Source: Tillus elongatus (taxonomy: Eukaryota; Arthropoda; Insecta; Coleoptera; Cleridae). From it: a stretch of 64,000 nucleotides of DNA. Made by a program: the position numbers and the translations under genes. Shown piece by piece: positions 23,337 through 36,145 of the stretch (position 1 is the stretch's first letter; every line of letters begins with the position of its first letter). The notes beneath the pieces are model-generated. The model did not search any database. It was not told where the DNA came from and worked only from the letters and a program-made list of their open reading frames with translations. The DNA lies in NCBI GenBank assembly GCA_964006375.1, contig OZ023265.1, positions 115,313,358 to 115,377,357 of the forward strand. Reading direction: 5' to 3'.

Positions 23337-23668
23337 CCTTGTTTCGGCCCAGTTGTCAGTAGCTTGTACATCTCACGTTTCGTTCAGAATTTGGATAGGT
23401 TAAGCCAATGAATTTAAACATGTTTTGATTATTGCCGGTATAACACACTGATGAGCTCAAATAATAGCGAAACTAGTATGGGTTTCCAGTAATAACCTTG
23501 AAATATCTATTTTTATATTATTCGTATATTTCGTTATAGGAATATAGTGGCAGGGCTTACGATTTAAAAAAATCGTTTGTGGTTGTACGGCGGCACCTGG
23601 CGTACAGCATTTGTACCGGAGTCATCTTACAAAGTGCCTTGTTTCGTCCTAGATGCCAGCAGCTTGTA
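23337..23668 (+). repeat. ~300 bp retrozyme-like repeat, copy 2 (plus strand)
   Basis: A complete unit preceded by about 30 bp of an upstream unit (CCTTGTTTCGGCCCAGTTG). Landmarks in order are GTACATCTCACGTTTCG, the hammerhead at 23435-23489, GGAATATAGTGGCAGGGCTT, GTTGTACGGCGGCACC and CCAGCAGCTTGTA. It is interrupted at its end by element E2 and resumes at 27006. Confidence 0.8.
23435..23489 (+). ncRNA. Type I hammerhead ribozyme, retrozyme copy 2
   Basis: Stem I distal CCGG pairs with CCAG (one mismatch) across loops TATAACA and GGTTT. The proximal pair is CA/TG. The core boxes CTGATGA and GAAA are intact. Stem II is GCT/AGC around CAAATAAT, stem III is AC/GT, and the cleavage triplet is GTA. 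The layout is that of the type I hammerheads found in animal satellites and retrozymes, including an AAATA-containing stem II loop. Of the three, this copy looks most likely to cleave. Confidence 0.8.
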
Positions 23669-24281
23669 CAAGGTGGCCAATTAAGCGAGGTAAGCGGCCG
23701 TATCTCGGAAACCGTTCACCATAGAGCTTTTGGAAAAAAAATTCTTTAGTAAATGTGGCCAAGAAAAATCGTTGGAAATTATTTTCAAGTTCGTCAGATG
23801 CCCGCTAGGGGGCGTAACACCAAGAGAAAATGAAAAAAATAGGATATCTCAGTAATATGTCCAGATAGACTGTGTCGAAAATACCTGCAGATAGATGTCG
23901 TGTGTATCATGAACAATTCCTGTTTTGACTATTTTTCTATAACTCTTCAGATAAAGTGGTGGGGGTAAGGCAAACATTGATTAGGAAAAAATGTAATATC
24001 TTTGGATCGCCTCATTGGAAAATACTGAGCTAAGTGTCATTTAAAAGAGTATTTCTTTCTCTATCAACTGTGTTGCAAGCCATGTCTTTGTTATTGTTAC
24101 TGTAATTACTAGATGGCGCTTTTTAAAAATTTAACACATTTTATGATTTTTCTCAAGAAACCTAAATACAATGATATAAATATTGCTACATAGATAGAAA
24201 GGGGACTAAAGGCCAAAGCAAGTGGTGAAAATCCCAAGTCTCTATCTTTTGTTTAACCGGAGATATTAATGAAAAACTGAT
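23669..24281. repeat. E2 left terminal inverted repeat
   Basis: Matches 26394-27005 in inverted orientation with scattered differences. Shared landmarks are AAAGTGGTGGGGGTAAGGCA and TGGTGAAAATCCCAAGTC. Confidence 0.9.
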
Positions 24282-24341
24282 AGGGAAACCTAAAAGAAAA
24301 TATTTCATTCTCTCTGTATGTAATTCTAAACGATAAGCACT

Positions 24342-26126
24342 CTAGTGTCTCCTTAAATGCTCAAAGTGTCTGCCGTCACGTTCTACACACTGCTCAAGCC
24401 TATTCCGGGTAGAAAAAACGGCAGCTTCCACTTGCGCTGTTGACAGACTACGAATTGCATTTCGGACTATATTCTTCATATCTTCCTTGCTCGTAGGCTT
24501 TGTTTGGAAGACAAGGTCCTTTATTCATCCCCACAAATAAAAGTCTAAGCATGTTAAGTCAGGTGACCTCGGTGGCCAGGGAATAATGCTTCCTCTTCCT
24601 ATCCATCGGCCTGGATACGTCTCATCGAGATGTTCTCTCACGTTAATTGAAAAATGTACTGGACACCATCGAGCTGCAGAAACACATTTTGCCTGGTTTC
24701 AAGGGGCACATCTTCCAATAAAACTGGCAAATCATTTCTTAGAAACTCCAAGAAGAGGTTACCAGTAAGAGACTGGTCAAAGAAATAGGGTCCAATAATT
24801 GTACCTCCTATTACGCCACACCATACATTAAGACTCCAACGTCCTTGATGTTGAACTTCTCGCATCCAGTGGGGGTTCTCAGTAGACCAATAATGCATAT
24901 TATGCAAATTCACATTACCGTCGCTATGAAAAGTAGCCTCGTCCGTCCAAAGAACTTGCGTTAAAAAATTGGGATGTTCATTGATCATATCTAAAAGCCA
25001 ATGGCAATGATCCAGCCTCCGATCATAATCCTGCTTATTCAGCGCTTGATTCAAAACAATATGATAAGGGTGTAGTCTAAAAATTAAAATAAGTTTCATT
25101 ATATATTCAAAAGGACATTGTAATAAAAATATGTTTATCTGCTGACATAATAGACGCATTATGTTATCGGATTTAAGTAACATAAAGCTGTTCATTATAC
25201 CACAAGGGGCGTTCACTTAAGCTAGACCGTTACGTCATGAACAATTCATAAAGCTTAACTGTTACTATGTTGAAAGTTGAACAGTTGCGGTAATTTCAAT
25301 GTTGTCAATAGACTTTGAGTAAAATAGTACTCATATACCAAAAATCAACTAAATTCGAGAAAACGTACTTGTTATTGATATGCGAAGATTTTGGTGGTTG
25401 ATGATGTAAATGTCTAGCTTGGGTGAACAGCCCATAGTGCGATAATGAGATTTACTATAGCACTACTGCTACTACAACGAGAAACAAAACACGAATCTCT
25501 GGCTAACTAATTCAATAATAAAGACAAACAAACGCTACATTCACACCAATGAAATTAAGTAAAAAAATATCAGTTTCATCGTATTGCAAATAAAATTCAA
25601 ATCTTTTAAGGGTCTTAAGTTTTAATGAATGCCAGCAGATAAAGTTTTGTATCTTACTCGGATTATAAACGATCATTATAGTAACATGTGTTACCATATC
25701 ATAATTTTTACGACTGTCGTCTGATCATTTTCACAACCGTCATTATGATCCCTGTGAGATAAATAATAATAACTATTTTGAATTTCACGATATAATAAGC
25801 TTACCTATACTATTTTTAAATAGTTTGGATGGTGGTCCGTGATATTCCCAAGTCAAGATGCAATGTTCTTGTGCTAACATGAGGATTAAATTCTATATAT
25901 GCCAAAACATTGATAATATTTTCTTCAGTTCTGGCAAAACGTATTCTCCGCAGCACCGGTCCGTTTAAGCTTCCAGTTTCACGTAAGTTTTGCACCAAGC
26001 GAGGATGCTGTAATGGTGGCGATTCGGATACCGCATTGCATACACTCTTTCAGCAACTGCCGCATTTTGAAAGCACTCAAAGTAAACACCAATCATATCA
26101 ACGGATTCATCATTTGTAAACAACAT
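24342..26126 (-). pseudogene. E2 DUF4817-type transposase
   Basis: The start is ATG at 26126 (MLFTNDESVDMIGVYFECF). The helix-turn-helix region has MRYPNRHH and, after a frameshift near 26010, LVQNLRETGSLNGPV and STRTLHLDLGISRTTIQTI. A probable intron at 25077-25804 separates this from LHPYHIVLNQ. The catalytic part has TQVLWTDEATF (first aspartate), FLQLDG (second aspartate, followed by another frameshift) and WPPRSPDLTCLDFYLWG (third aspartate). The end is RDGRHFEHLRRH and a TAG at 24342-24344. A stop also follows FYLWG. All three catalytic aspartates survive, about 36 residues apart for the last two, so this is the best preserved of the four transposases, although it is disrupted. Confidence 0.9.
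25077..25804 (-). other. Probable intron in the E2 transposase
   Basis: On the minus strand the coding similarity stops at ATAG followed by GTAAGC (donor at 25804) and resumes after TTTTTAG (acceptor at 25077-25078), exactly between the helix-turn-helix domain and LHPYH. The 728 bp between has no recognisable domain. A later insertion is an alternative, but the splice-like borders favour an intron. Confidence 0.6.
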
Positions 26127-26393
26127 TTTTTGTATTTAAATTATACGCAAAAGAACTCAGAGTAACTAATTTGACGTTTCTTTAAAGTTTTGTATTTTTC
26201 CAAAGCCTACCTATTTCAGTTTTAGAGTATAATTATTGGACCGAACGAATAAGTTATAATTGCGTTAGGAATGCGTGAATAAGTCTTATTTTTAACAAAA
26301 AACTATAAAACTATATTTGCAAATTAATAATTTTCTGTTTTCAATCTTTAAATTAGTCAATGCTGAAAGTGTTTTGTTTAAATTCCAGTGTTA

Positions 26394-27005
26394 TCAGTTT
26401 TTCATTAATATCTCCGGATAAACAAAAGATGGTGACTTGGGATTTTCACCACTTGCTTTAACCTTTAGTCCTCTTTCTATCTATGTAGTAAGATTTATAT
26501 CATTGTATTTAGGTTTCTTGAGAAAAAATCATAAAATGTGTTAAAATTTTTAAAAAGCGCCACCTAGTGATTACATTAACAATAACAGACATGGCTTGCA
26601 ATGCAGTTGATAGAGCAAGAAATAATCTTTTAAATTACACTAAATTCAATATTTTCCAATGAGGAGATCCCGAGATATAGCATTTTTTCCTAATCAATGT
26701 TTGCCTTACCCCCACCACTTTATCTGAAGAGTTAGAGAAAAATAGTTAAAACAGAAATTGTTGGTGATACACACGAAATTTATTTGCAGGTATTTTCAAT
26801 ACAGTCTATTTGGACATATTACTGAGATATCCTATTTTTTCCATTTCCTCCTGGTGTTACGCCCCCTAGCGGACATCTGACGAACTTGAAAATAATTTCC
26901 AACGATTTCTCTTGGCCACATTTACTAAAAATATTTTTTCCACAAAGCTTTATGGTAAACGGTTTCCGAGATATAGCCGCTTACCTCGCTTAATTGGCCA
27001 CCCGG
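26394..27005. repeat. E2 right terminal inverted repeat
   Basis: Inverted partner of 23669-24281. The tip is followed by TA and then the resumed host repeat (CATCTCACGTTTCG). Confidence 0.9.
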
Positions 27006-28440
<1,435 letters not shown>

Positions 28441-28622
28441 ATCTTTTAGGTAAATACAATTTTATGAGGGTGAAAGTCCCCCTCGCTAGGGGCTAAATGC
28501 TACAAATTCTATTAGAGTTAAAAAAAGTGCCCCCTCGCAAACTAAATGGACTTGTTTTAGGGTTTTTCCAAATTTGCAGCAGTTCTCGGGAAAACCTTGG
28601 TGCAACCTTTGACAATGGACAT

Positions 28623-28863
<241 letters not shown>

Positions 28864-30029
28864 AGTCTGAAACTGCCCTCGAATGGGGCTCCAGTCCACG
28901 CTCTCCTTTAAAAAGAATTGAAACTTCGATAGTCGTTACCTCTCTACAAGCTTCTTTACTAAAATTCGCTAAAAAGTAACGACGATTTCCATCACTGGTG
29001 GGTATTGTGTTATTTCAGATATATTTTGTGATTTTACAAACTTCGCTTTAGAAGTATCGCAGGTAGCATTTACTGTTTTAAATAATTTAAAAAGTGGCCA
29101 TTACTACTATAAAAACCACATGTTAAACCAATTCAATCAATATAATGAAACAATTTAGAGTGATTTATGTTTATTTTTAAACGATTTACCGCCGACAAAG
29201 AAACGCGACAAGCATAAGCAGAAGCAGATTACATTATATTAAATTACAAATTACATTGCGTGGGTTGCGTTTTTTCAGATTGATTGATTTAAAATGTAAA
29301 ACGATCATCTGTTTTTTGTTAGCCTAATGGAAGTTTAAGTGCTTCCATAAGCAAAAAGAATTGCAAAACCACTAAATTGAATTGGCTTCTATTTCCGTTG
29401 GCTGTCACTACATAATATGGCATTATAATTGTGTGGTTTAATAAAACATGTCGTTTATATACAGGAAGCATACATTTTAATTTAGTCCTGACAAAAAAAT
29501 TGAGTTCACTTGATGTATCGTGACCTTTTACTTTAAATTTGCTAAACTGAGACTGACTTAAATTTGTGAATGATAAAGATACCGAACAGAATTTAAAAGT
29601 TAAAAGTGCGAAAAGGCATTCGTATTTCCTGAGGTCTTCGTTATTCAAAAAAAGATAAATATTTTGTAACACACTACAAGTCACATATAGAGGGCCGTCA
29701 GGATATTATTATTATTTTAAGTAAACAAACACACATTAATCGACACTCACCGCTTTAGTTGACAGAAGAGAAGGATGTGCTTGTAATTTATAAACCTTTG
29801 CAATAAAAGATAAACCACTGTAATTGTCCAGCTCAACGTTGTCTAATCTAAATCCCCCATTTAAATCAAGACATGTTCAATATTCTAAATATCCCTTAAA
29901 TATGGTACAAAAACAACTGTCTTTATATATCTATAATTGCAACAACTCACTAATAAAGAATATTATGTCAGCATTATTACAAAAGGACCCTGCTTTGCCC
30001 CCACCTTCACCTTAGGTCTAAGGTAGCGC
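28864..30029. other. No recognisable gene
   Basis: A degenerate B-like edge follows the array. The 121-codon minus-strand frame at 29319-29684 has no recognisable domain. The short plus frame at 29824-30015 is also unremarkable. Confidence 0.5.
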
Positions 30030-30622
30030 GGCCTGGGTACAGCAGACCAGGCACGCTGTCCAAACGTACCCGCAACTTTACATACCCAGAGGTTATAGCA
30101 CCCTACAAACCAATCCAGGTCTTACATTTATGTGCCCAGCCTAGGGGTCCTCCACTTGACCCCTGCTGGTCAGACAAACCAGAGACCCGATCATTATAAC
30201 TACGTAATAGAGTCTAATTAGTAACCATATAACTACAGAACACGTGGCTCTTAATATAATTTCTAAATATCTAGCAATTGTCAGTGAATATTTAATCCCC
30301 CTGTATAATAACCAACCCAGGTATATTTTCCTAATAATTACTGCTATCTGAATTATATTATTAGCTATAATGAACCAAGACACTTAGCGAGTAGATACCC
30401 ACATGAGCTGCAAAATTCAGTTATCACATAAACTAAAATGCACTGTATTAAATATAATTAATCTTTTATTATAAAAATTACACTACGCACAAGCCCTTCC
30501 GAACCGACTCTCTTTCAACTAGTAAATGGGTGAAGGATCTCTAGATTCAGATGCAGTAAACGTTTCAGTTTCTTTATGTTATCTATGCATAAATATTAGG
30601 TGGTTGATGGAACCTCATAACA
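30030..30622 (-). repeat. Probable 3' LTR of the mdg3-like Gypsy element
   Basis: In minus-strand reading it begins with TGTTATGAGGTTCC at 30622, directly after a purine-rich tract (GACGGGGGAAG) typical of the polypurine primer. An AATAAAAGATTAATT polyadenylation-like signal lies near 30465. The far end (here set at about 30030) is uncertain because no second LTR is present in the window for comparison. Confidence 0.55.
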
Positions 30623-30640
30623 CTTCCCCCGTCGCTCGCA
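30623..30640 (-). promoter_or_regulatory. Polypurine tract of the Gypsy element
   Basis: Minus-strand GCGACGGGGGAAG immediately before TGTTATG. This is the position and composition expected for plus-strand DNA priming in LTR retrotransposons. Confidence 0.6.
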
Positions 30641-30762
30641 GTGTCGTTAAGTATGATACAAAATACCAGATGGTACAGTGTCTACAAAAGATTATGTTTA
30701 AAGCTTACGTTACATTCTGTAATCCTGCATTAGGCTCGTCCCGAGGCTTCAGTGACTTGACT

Positions 30763-32220
30763 TCAGTCACTTAAGGCAATATCAGTGTCCTCTGGCATCA
30801 CAACTCCATCAGATCCACTTGCATTGTCTGTATCATCCGACACACCACCATGGATCTGTCGTGGCTTCATTCGGTCCACTGCCATAATGTTCTCATACAC
30901 ACTCTGTCTACTAGTTCGTGCCGAACCTAGCATATTACACACAATATACCGATCATTGTCTAAAATCTTTTTTACTATCATAGATCCACTATAACGCTCT
31001 ATTAGTTTTTTCGATCCACTCGCCACTTCCTGCTTTACTATCACGACTAAGTAACGTTGCTTTTATCTGCGTGGCTTTTTACGCTTCTTGTCAAAATAGT
31101 CATATTGTCTACACGCTTGCTTCTTAGGTTTCTCACCTACTTTCTGACGAAATTTTACGATGTCTTCGATCATCTCGGAAATTGGACTGACTTCGTCCAG
31201 TAATTCTGAGTCATCGCCAATTCTTGGTCTAAACCCATCTAACCACTCACTTTCTGTTAGCCCAGTTGACTGGCTTTTAACATTATTGATGGCAAGTTGC
31301 ACATGACCAATGTGTTTATCTTAATCCCAAGTTAGTAATACTCTTTTAAGAGTCCTGTTAAAACGCTCAACCTGACCGTTAGCTCTTGGTGTCCCTAAAG
31401 CATTTAGCACATGTTTTAATTACACATTTTTATAAAATTGTTTGAATTTTCGTGAAGTGTAAGCACTTCCTTGACCTGAAATAAGTACTCGAGGCTTACC
31501 ATACAGTGCAAAAATTTCTTCTAAGCACTTTATGACATAATTGCTATTGGTTGATTTGACACGTTTGAGAAAGGTGAATTTGGCAAAGGAATCCACGAAC
31601 GCTATAATGTGGACATTTCCTCGAGATATTTTGGGTAAAGGTCCATAATGATCTATGTGCAACATATCAAATGGCTCAGGTCTTTTATGAATAGAATGCT
31701 AATATCCCTCCTTTCTTCTGACTTCTTATAGTAGGTATGCAACATGCAAGGTATCGCTCGACATATTGCCTCATTCGTGAAAACCAGTAATGTTGAGTCA
31801 ATCTTTGCAGCGTTTTCTCTGCAGCAACATGACCTAAGTCATCATGCCTTTGGAACAACCAACTGTATTCCCTGGAGAGTTATGCGATATCTCGCAAAGC
31901 ATAATTTTTATACACATTTATGTCATCACCACTTTCGGAAGGTTTGCTTATGGTTTCTTGGATTTGACTTATTTTCTCGACTGTTAATTGTACAGATAGC
32001 ACCCAGTCTGCTTGTACGATTGTCTTCTGCAAACTCTACCGGTGCTGTTGGATTTCGGCTTAATGCATCAACGTGCTTCATCCGGGTGACTGGTCTGTAA
32101 TGAACATCGAATGTGTATTCTTGCAACTATAACCACCAGCGAGCTATTCTGGGCAAAATATATTTTTTATTGCTGGTTACCTTCAATGCGTTGCCATCTG
32201 TGGCTACAATGAATTTCATC
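30763..32220 (-). pseudogene. mdg3-like Gypsy pol: RNase H end and integrase
   Basis: In minus-strand order, an RNase H C-terminus reads KKYILPRIARWWL, then a stop, then HYRPVTRMKHVDALSRNP (32100-32060). The integrase zinc-binding part has HDDLGHVAAEKTLQRL and a cysteine pair near 31770. The catalytic core has LHIDHYGPLP (first aspartate, about 31660). RVLISGQGSAYTSRKF follows (about 31480), where the second aspartate expected in ISDQG is replaced by glycine. ANGQVERFNRTLKR carries the glutamate. The C-terminal domain has RYSGSMIVKKILDNDRYIV and AVDRMKP. At least two frameshifts or stops break the frame. The lineage call rests on the RWWLQLQE and MKHVDALSRNP signatures, which differ from the upstream 17.6-like block. 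Confidence 0.85.
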
Positions 32221-33049
32221 TAAAACTTTATCACATGTAAAGAACAACCATGTTCTCTAACAAAAACACAGTAGTACTTCCGTTGTGGGAGGCAGTATTT
32301 CATAATAAATTCAGTTATTTGTTCTGGATCTTCTAAGTTTAATTTTGCATATATCTTATTTCTTTTGCCTTTGCGCAAGAAGATGTTTCGGGCTCTAGGC
32401 TATTTTGAAAAAATATTTCATTAGTTGTTTAGTTTTCATTGTTAATGATTTATTCCTCTAGTATGGAAAATCCTGGTGCTGAATATGAATTGTGATTAGA
32501 ATTTATAGTGCTGTTGTCGTGAGTTTCGTTACCGCCTTCGTCGATATTCTCATTATTTGTTTCCTATCGATGAGACCACTCACTTTCATCCACGTTGTTT
32601 ACAATCGATTGGTTATTAGTTTCTAGTGGGTAAATTTAAGTTCAAGTTAAAACGTCCGCATTATTATTTACACCCTTCTTATATTCAATATCGTATTCCT
32701 CCAATTGCAATCGCCATCTAACTAATTTTGGGTTTGGCTTTGAGAGAAAAAAGTCATTTTAACAGTTTTTCATTGCTCGTAATGGTAAATGAAGCATTGG
32801 ACTGTTCATTAAAAGTTGTTTGCATGTTCGGAAGGATTCTTTGTATTCCTCATTATTAGGGTTAGTGGCAGCGCCTTTTTTCAGACAATTTATGAGTGGT
32901 TTGGCTACCTTTGCGAAGTCTTTAATAAACTTTCTGTAGTATCCAATTAATCCCAGAAATTCTTTGATCTCTTTCGTTGTTTTCGGTATTGGGTATTTTT
33001 TGATGGCTTCGAGTTTACGAGGATTTGGCTTGATACTTTCTGTCGTCAA
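32221..33049 (-). pseudogene. 17.6-like Gypsy pol: connection and RNase H region
   Basis: Minus strand: SIKPNPRKLEAIKKYPIPKT and KEFLGLIGYYRKFIKDFAKV (33030-32900) are the connection segment after the reverse transcriptase. KPNPKLVRWRLQLEEYDIEY and NNNADVLT (32740-32650) mark the end of RNase H. A linker with KIYAKLNLEDPEQITEFIMK reaches about 32225. The central RNase H part is shortened. The element's own integrase is missing, because at about 32220 the sequence switches to a different Gypsy lineage. Confidence 0.8.
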
Positions 33050-33720
33050 ACACTTGCGATAGTTTCTCTAAGTGTTCTTGAAGATAGGTGGAGAATATAG
33101 TGACATCATCCATATAGACCAGGAAGATTTTACTAATGGTGTTATAAAGTACATTGTTCATTAGTCTTTTAAATGTCACCGAAGCTTTATTTAAGTCGAA
33201 TGGGATACGTCTACACTCGTAATGTCCAGAGTCAGTGGATAAAGCAGTCTTCTCTACGTTATCCGGGTTAATTTCGATCGGATGAAAGACAGAAATTAGA
33301 TCTATATTGGAGAAATACTGAGCCTTTCCAATCTTATCTAATATTTGCTCGATCTTTGGTATTGGGTATCTATCGGGGAGTCTTTTCATTGGGTTTCCTA
33401 TAATCGACGACGGTTCACCATTTTTTCTTTTCACTGGCATCTTCCTTTTTTGGTACCACGCAAATAGGAGGGCACCAAGGTGAATGACTATGCCTGATAA
33501 TATTTTGTCTTAACATTTTATTTACTTGCTTTTCTACTTCTGCTTTGTGTACTGCAGGGTATCTGTATAGTTTCGTATAAACTGGAATGTCGTCTTTTGT
33601 ACGAATTCTGTGTTTGACAAGATGTGCTGATATCAGCGGCTTGTTTTCTTCGCGAAGGTGTCAGAGTACTTTTGACATAATCGCGTGAGCTCTTCGCGTT
33701 CTTCGGTATTGAGGTGTGAT
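33015..33720 (-). pseudogene. 17.6-like Gypsy reverse transcriptase
   Basis: Minus-strand reverse transcriptase of a Gypsy element. It shows KRLPDRYPIPKIEQILDKIG, SNIDLISVFHPIEI (motif A; the expected glycine is replaced), RRIPFDLNKASVTFKRLMNN and LVYMDDVTIFS with an intact YMDD. Upstream (33440-33720) lie degraded N-terminal pieces such as NTEEREELTRLCQKY with stops. It overlaps the connection segment in another frame, so there is a frameshift near 33040. Confidence 0.88.
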
Positions 33721-33874
33721 GTCCGTAACTGTTACATCAAGTCGCTATCCTGATTACGCTATCCTGTTTATTATAACGATCAATACCTTGACTGACTCAG
33801 AATCGTAATTGTTTATTTCTTTGACATTCAATGACTTACTAAATCTAAGGTTAATTGAATAATTACTAAGGTTT

Positions 33875-34420
33875 CTAATATTTACAAAAGCCCTCTGAGG
33901 ACTGTACTAAACAATCTGAAATTGTAGCGTTATTCACAGATACCTCGTCTATTAGTCCGATTCCTTGGAGATTGTAGACGGGTACAATAATTTTTATTTC
34001 AGTATATAGCTCTAATGTGTATTCATAAGGGAAAAATATATCCATAGGTTTATTACTCAGATATAACTTTTTATTATGAAAATCTATCTTAGCTCTATTC
34101 CTAATTAAAAAAATCTGCACCTATTAATAGTATTTTTGTTAAAATGAAATAAGCAAGATTCTTGAGATTCATCTACAAGTGATTTCAATAAAATATTTGC
34201 TCTATATTTATGGATTGAGTTTCCATATGCAGTTCTTATTTCAAACGGTTTTTTTATATATTTTATGTGAATATTTCAATTTAGCTATGTTTCGGGTTAA
34301 AAGAATTGTGCTACTACTGGAATCAATAAGAATGTAACTATCTGATTCTGGTAATTTTATATATGGCAGCTGGCATGAGTTTAAGTTATATAATTCTATT
34401 ACGTGCTTTCGCTTGTATGG
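33875..34420 (-). pseudogene. 17.6-like Gypsy protease region
   Basis: Minus strand LPESDSYILIDSSSSTILL near 34330 aligns with the protease active-site segment, where DTGSS or DSGSS is expected and DSSSS is found. Downstream LIRNRAKIDFHNKKL fits the usual end of the protease, after an IGADF-like segment with a frameshift. The intervening frame contains stops, so it is inactive. Confidence 0.7.
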
Positions 34421-34694
34421 CCTGTTCCCTGAAAAGTTTTATGTTCGTTATTTTCATGCTCATAATTTTCATGTTCATAATTGTCGAGCAGAGGCTCTTC
34501 ATTGTCTACGTGATTTGGTTCAGCATTATGATTAAAGAGTTCTTCTACTATTACACTCGGTTTATTTTCCTGAAATGGGAATGTGTCAGGTGATTGATTT
34601 AAAGATTGTCTTGTATTTCTACTCAGTGTACTGGAAGTGTCTATTGAATCTGGGAACCGTCTGTTTTGAAACGTGCCTTGTCGTGTGTTTCTTG

Positions 34695-35681
34695 TCAGAC
34701 TCTAGTGGTTTTAGTTGTTTCGGGATTATTCCTATTTTGAAAATCTTGTTGTTGGAATCTAGGATGTGGCGTTCTCGGAATATTACATTGATAGGGGAAA
34801 GGGGGCGGAACATATCTAGAAGTCGAGGGGTTGTTTGAATTGCTGCTTGATTGGAATGGCCTTTGAAATTGCATGGTATTCATTGGTGGAGTTGGCGGCC
34901 TAAATGTTTGCGGTCTATGAATCTTTTGTAAATTGGGTTTAATTATTTGGTTCTTTTGTTTTTGAAACATTTTATTACGATAATCGTAAGCTTCTTCCTC
35001 TATAATAAATTTATGTACTGCTTTGATTAATTCGGGTGACCTAGATCGGACCATCATGCCTACGGGGTTTCGTAGACCATCTAATAATGCTTTAAGTGCC
35101 TGTTGTGAATATATAACATCTTTTAAAGCTCTTATTTGATCATTTGCTTCGTTACGTTGCTTGAAATCAAAAGCTGTTCTACCTGCCTATACCGATTACT
35201 AAAAGTAAGAGCATCTTCGTTGTGCTTTTGTTTATATGTTAGGAGTTCGCGTAAAAGGTTAGTTTCATCACGCTGATCAGCACAATTTTGTAGAATTGCT
35301 GTTCTTCATTGAGCAACAACCTTGGTACTAATTATTAACCTAGCTTGCCTAACTAATTTTGCTTGAATAGAATTAATTTCAAAATGATTTAAAGATAAAT
35401 TGGGATCGTTTATTGCATGAAACCGATTCATAATCATGCCACATTCTTTAAGAAAACCGCTCAACATCGAACTCGGGAATCACACGTAAATAATAATCAC
35501 TAAAATTTGCCACATTTAGATTTAAATTATGTGGACAAATATAATTTCCTCTGATTCTATCTATATTTTGATTAATACTAGAGTTAACTTAATTATCACT
35601 ATTAATATTAGTTTGTAGACTAGACTATTCTAGCACAAATGAATTTTCGAACTGGTCAATTAAATATTCTATGTCAGACAT
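34695..35681 (-). pseudogene. 17.6-like Gypsy gag
   Basis: The start is ATG at 35681 (MSDIEYLIDQFENSF). Further pieces are NRFHAINDPNLSLNHFEINS, QAKLVRQARLIISTKVVAQ, NLLRELLTYKQKHNEDALTF and NRYRQVEQLL. In another frame these are followed by RSRSPELIKAVHKFIIEEEA and a proline/asparagine-rich C-terminus ending at 34695. No zinc knuckle is seen. Frameshifts and stops divide the reading. The start codon lies only about 10 bp from a TA array, so the expected 5' LTR and leader are absent. Confidence 0.75.
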
Positions 35682-35684
35682 ACA

Positions 35685-35688
<4 letters not shown>

Positions 35689-35761
<73 letters not shown>
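35689..35761. repeat. (TA)n microsatellite
   Basis: About 36 TA units replacing the 5' LTR of the 17.6-like Gypsy block. Confidence 0.95.
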
Positions 35762-35763
<2 letters not shown>

Positions 35764-36083
35764 GTTTATTTACCAAAATTATATTCAGTATGACAAACCA
35801 AATAATTCAAAATTAGCTAACAATAATCTGTAAGCGTATACTTTTAACTTTAAAAGGTAAATGAACATATGGGTTACATTCTCGTAAATATATTTACACC
35901 GACGCATCTCTACATGCAAAGAAATTTTGCAGCATTTTAGGAAATTAAAAATTAAGAGATTAGCAACACTTCATTTGTATCAACTAATATGATATAACTA
36001 CAAAATCTCTATAAGTATGGTCAAATATTGATGAACATGAAAAGGTTCATATACATTCACTAACACACACACAGCACACACAG

Positions 36084-36088
<5 letters not shown>
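35762..36088. other. No recognisable gene
   Basis: AT-rich spacer ending in a short (CA)n tract (36063-36081) next to a TA array. Confidence 0.5.

Positions 36089-36142
<54 letters not shown>
36089..36142. repeat. (TA)n microsatellite
   Basis: About 27 TA units immediately at the 3' side of the minus-strand LINE. It may represent the element's tail or an insertion target. Confidence 0.95.
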
Positions 36143-36143
<1 letters not shown>

Positions 36144-36145
36144 TT

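Larger units (their letters stand above)
23669..27005 (-). mobile_element. E2: mariner-type DNA transposon with ~610 bp inverted repeats
   Basis: The element is about 3.34 kb and is flanked by TA (23667-23668 and 27006-27007). The ends read inward as CAAGGTGGCCAATTAAGCG (left) and CCGGGTGGCCAATTAAGCG (right). The inverted repeats extend for about 610 bp on each side, far longer than the roughly 30 bp of classical mariners. The element interrupts the ~300 bp retrozyme-like repeat, and the uninterrupted site is still seen in copy 2 around 23365. The interior encodes a DUF4817-type transposase on the minus strand with a probable intron. Confidence 0.92.

Noticed and set aside
29319..29684. 121-codon minus-strand frame
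   Set aside because: Longest unexplained frame outside repeats, but no recognisable motif and no splice sites or homologue apparent. Left uncalled.
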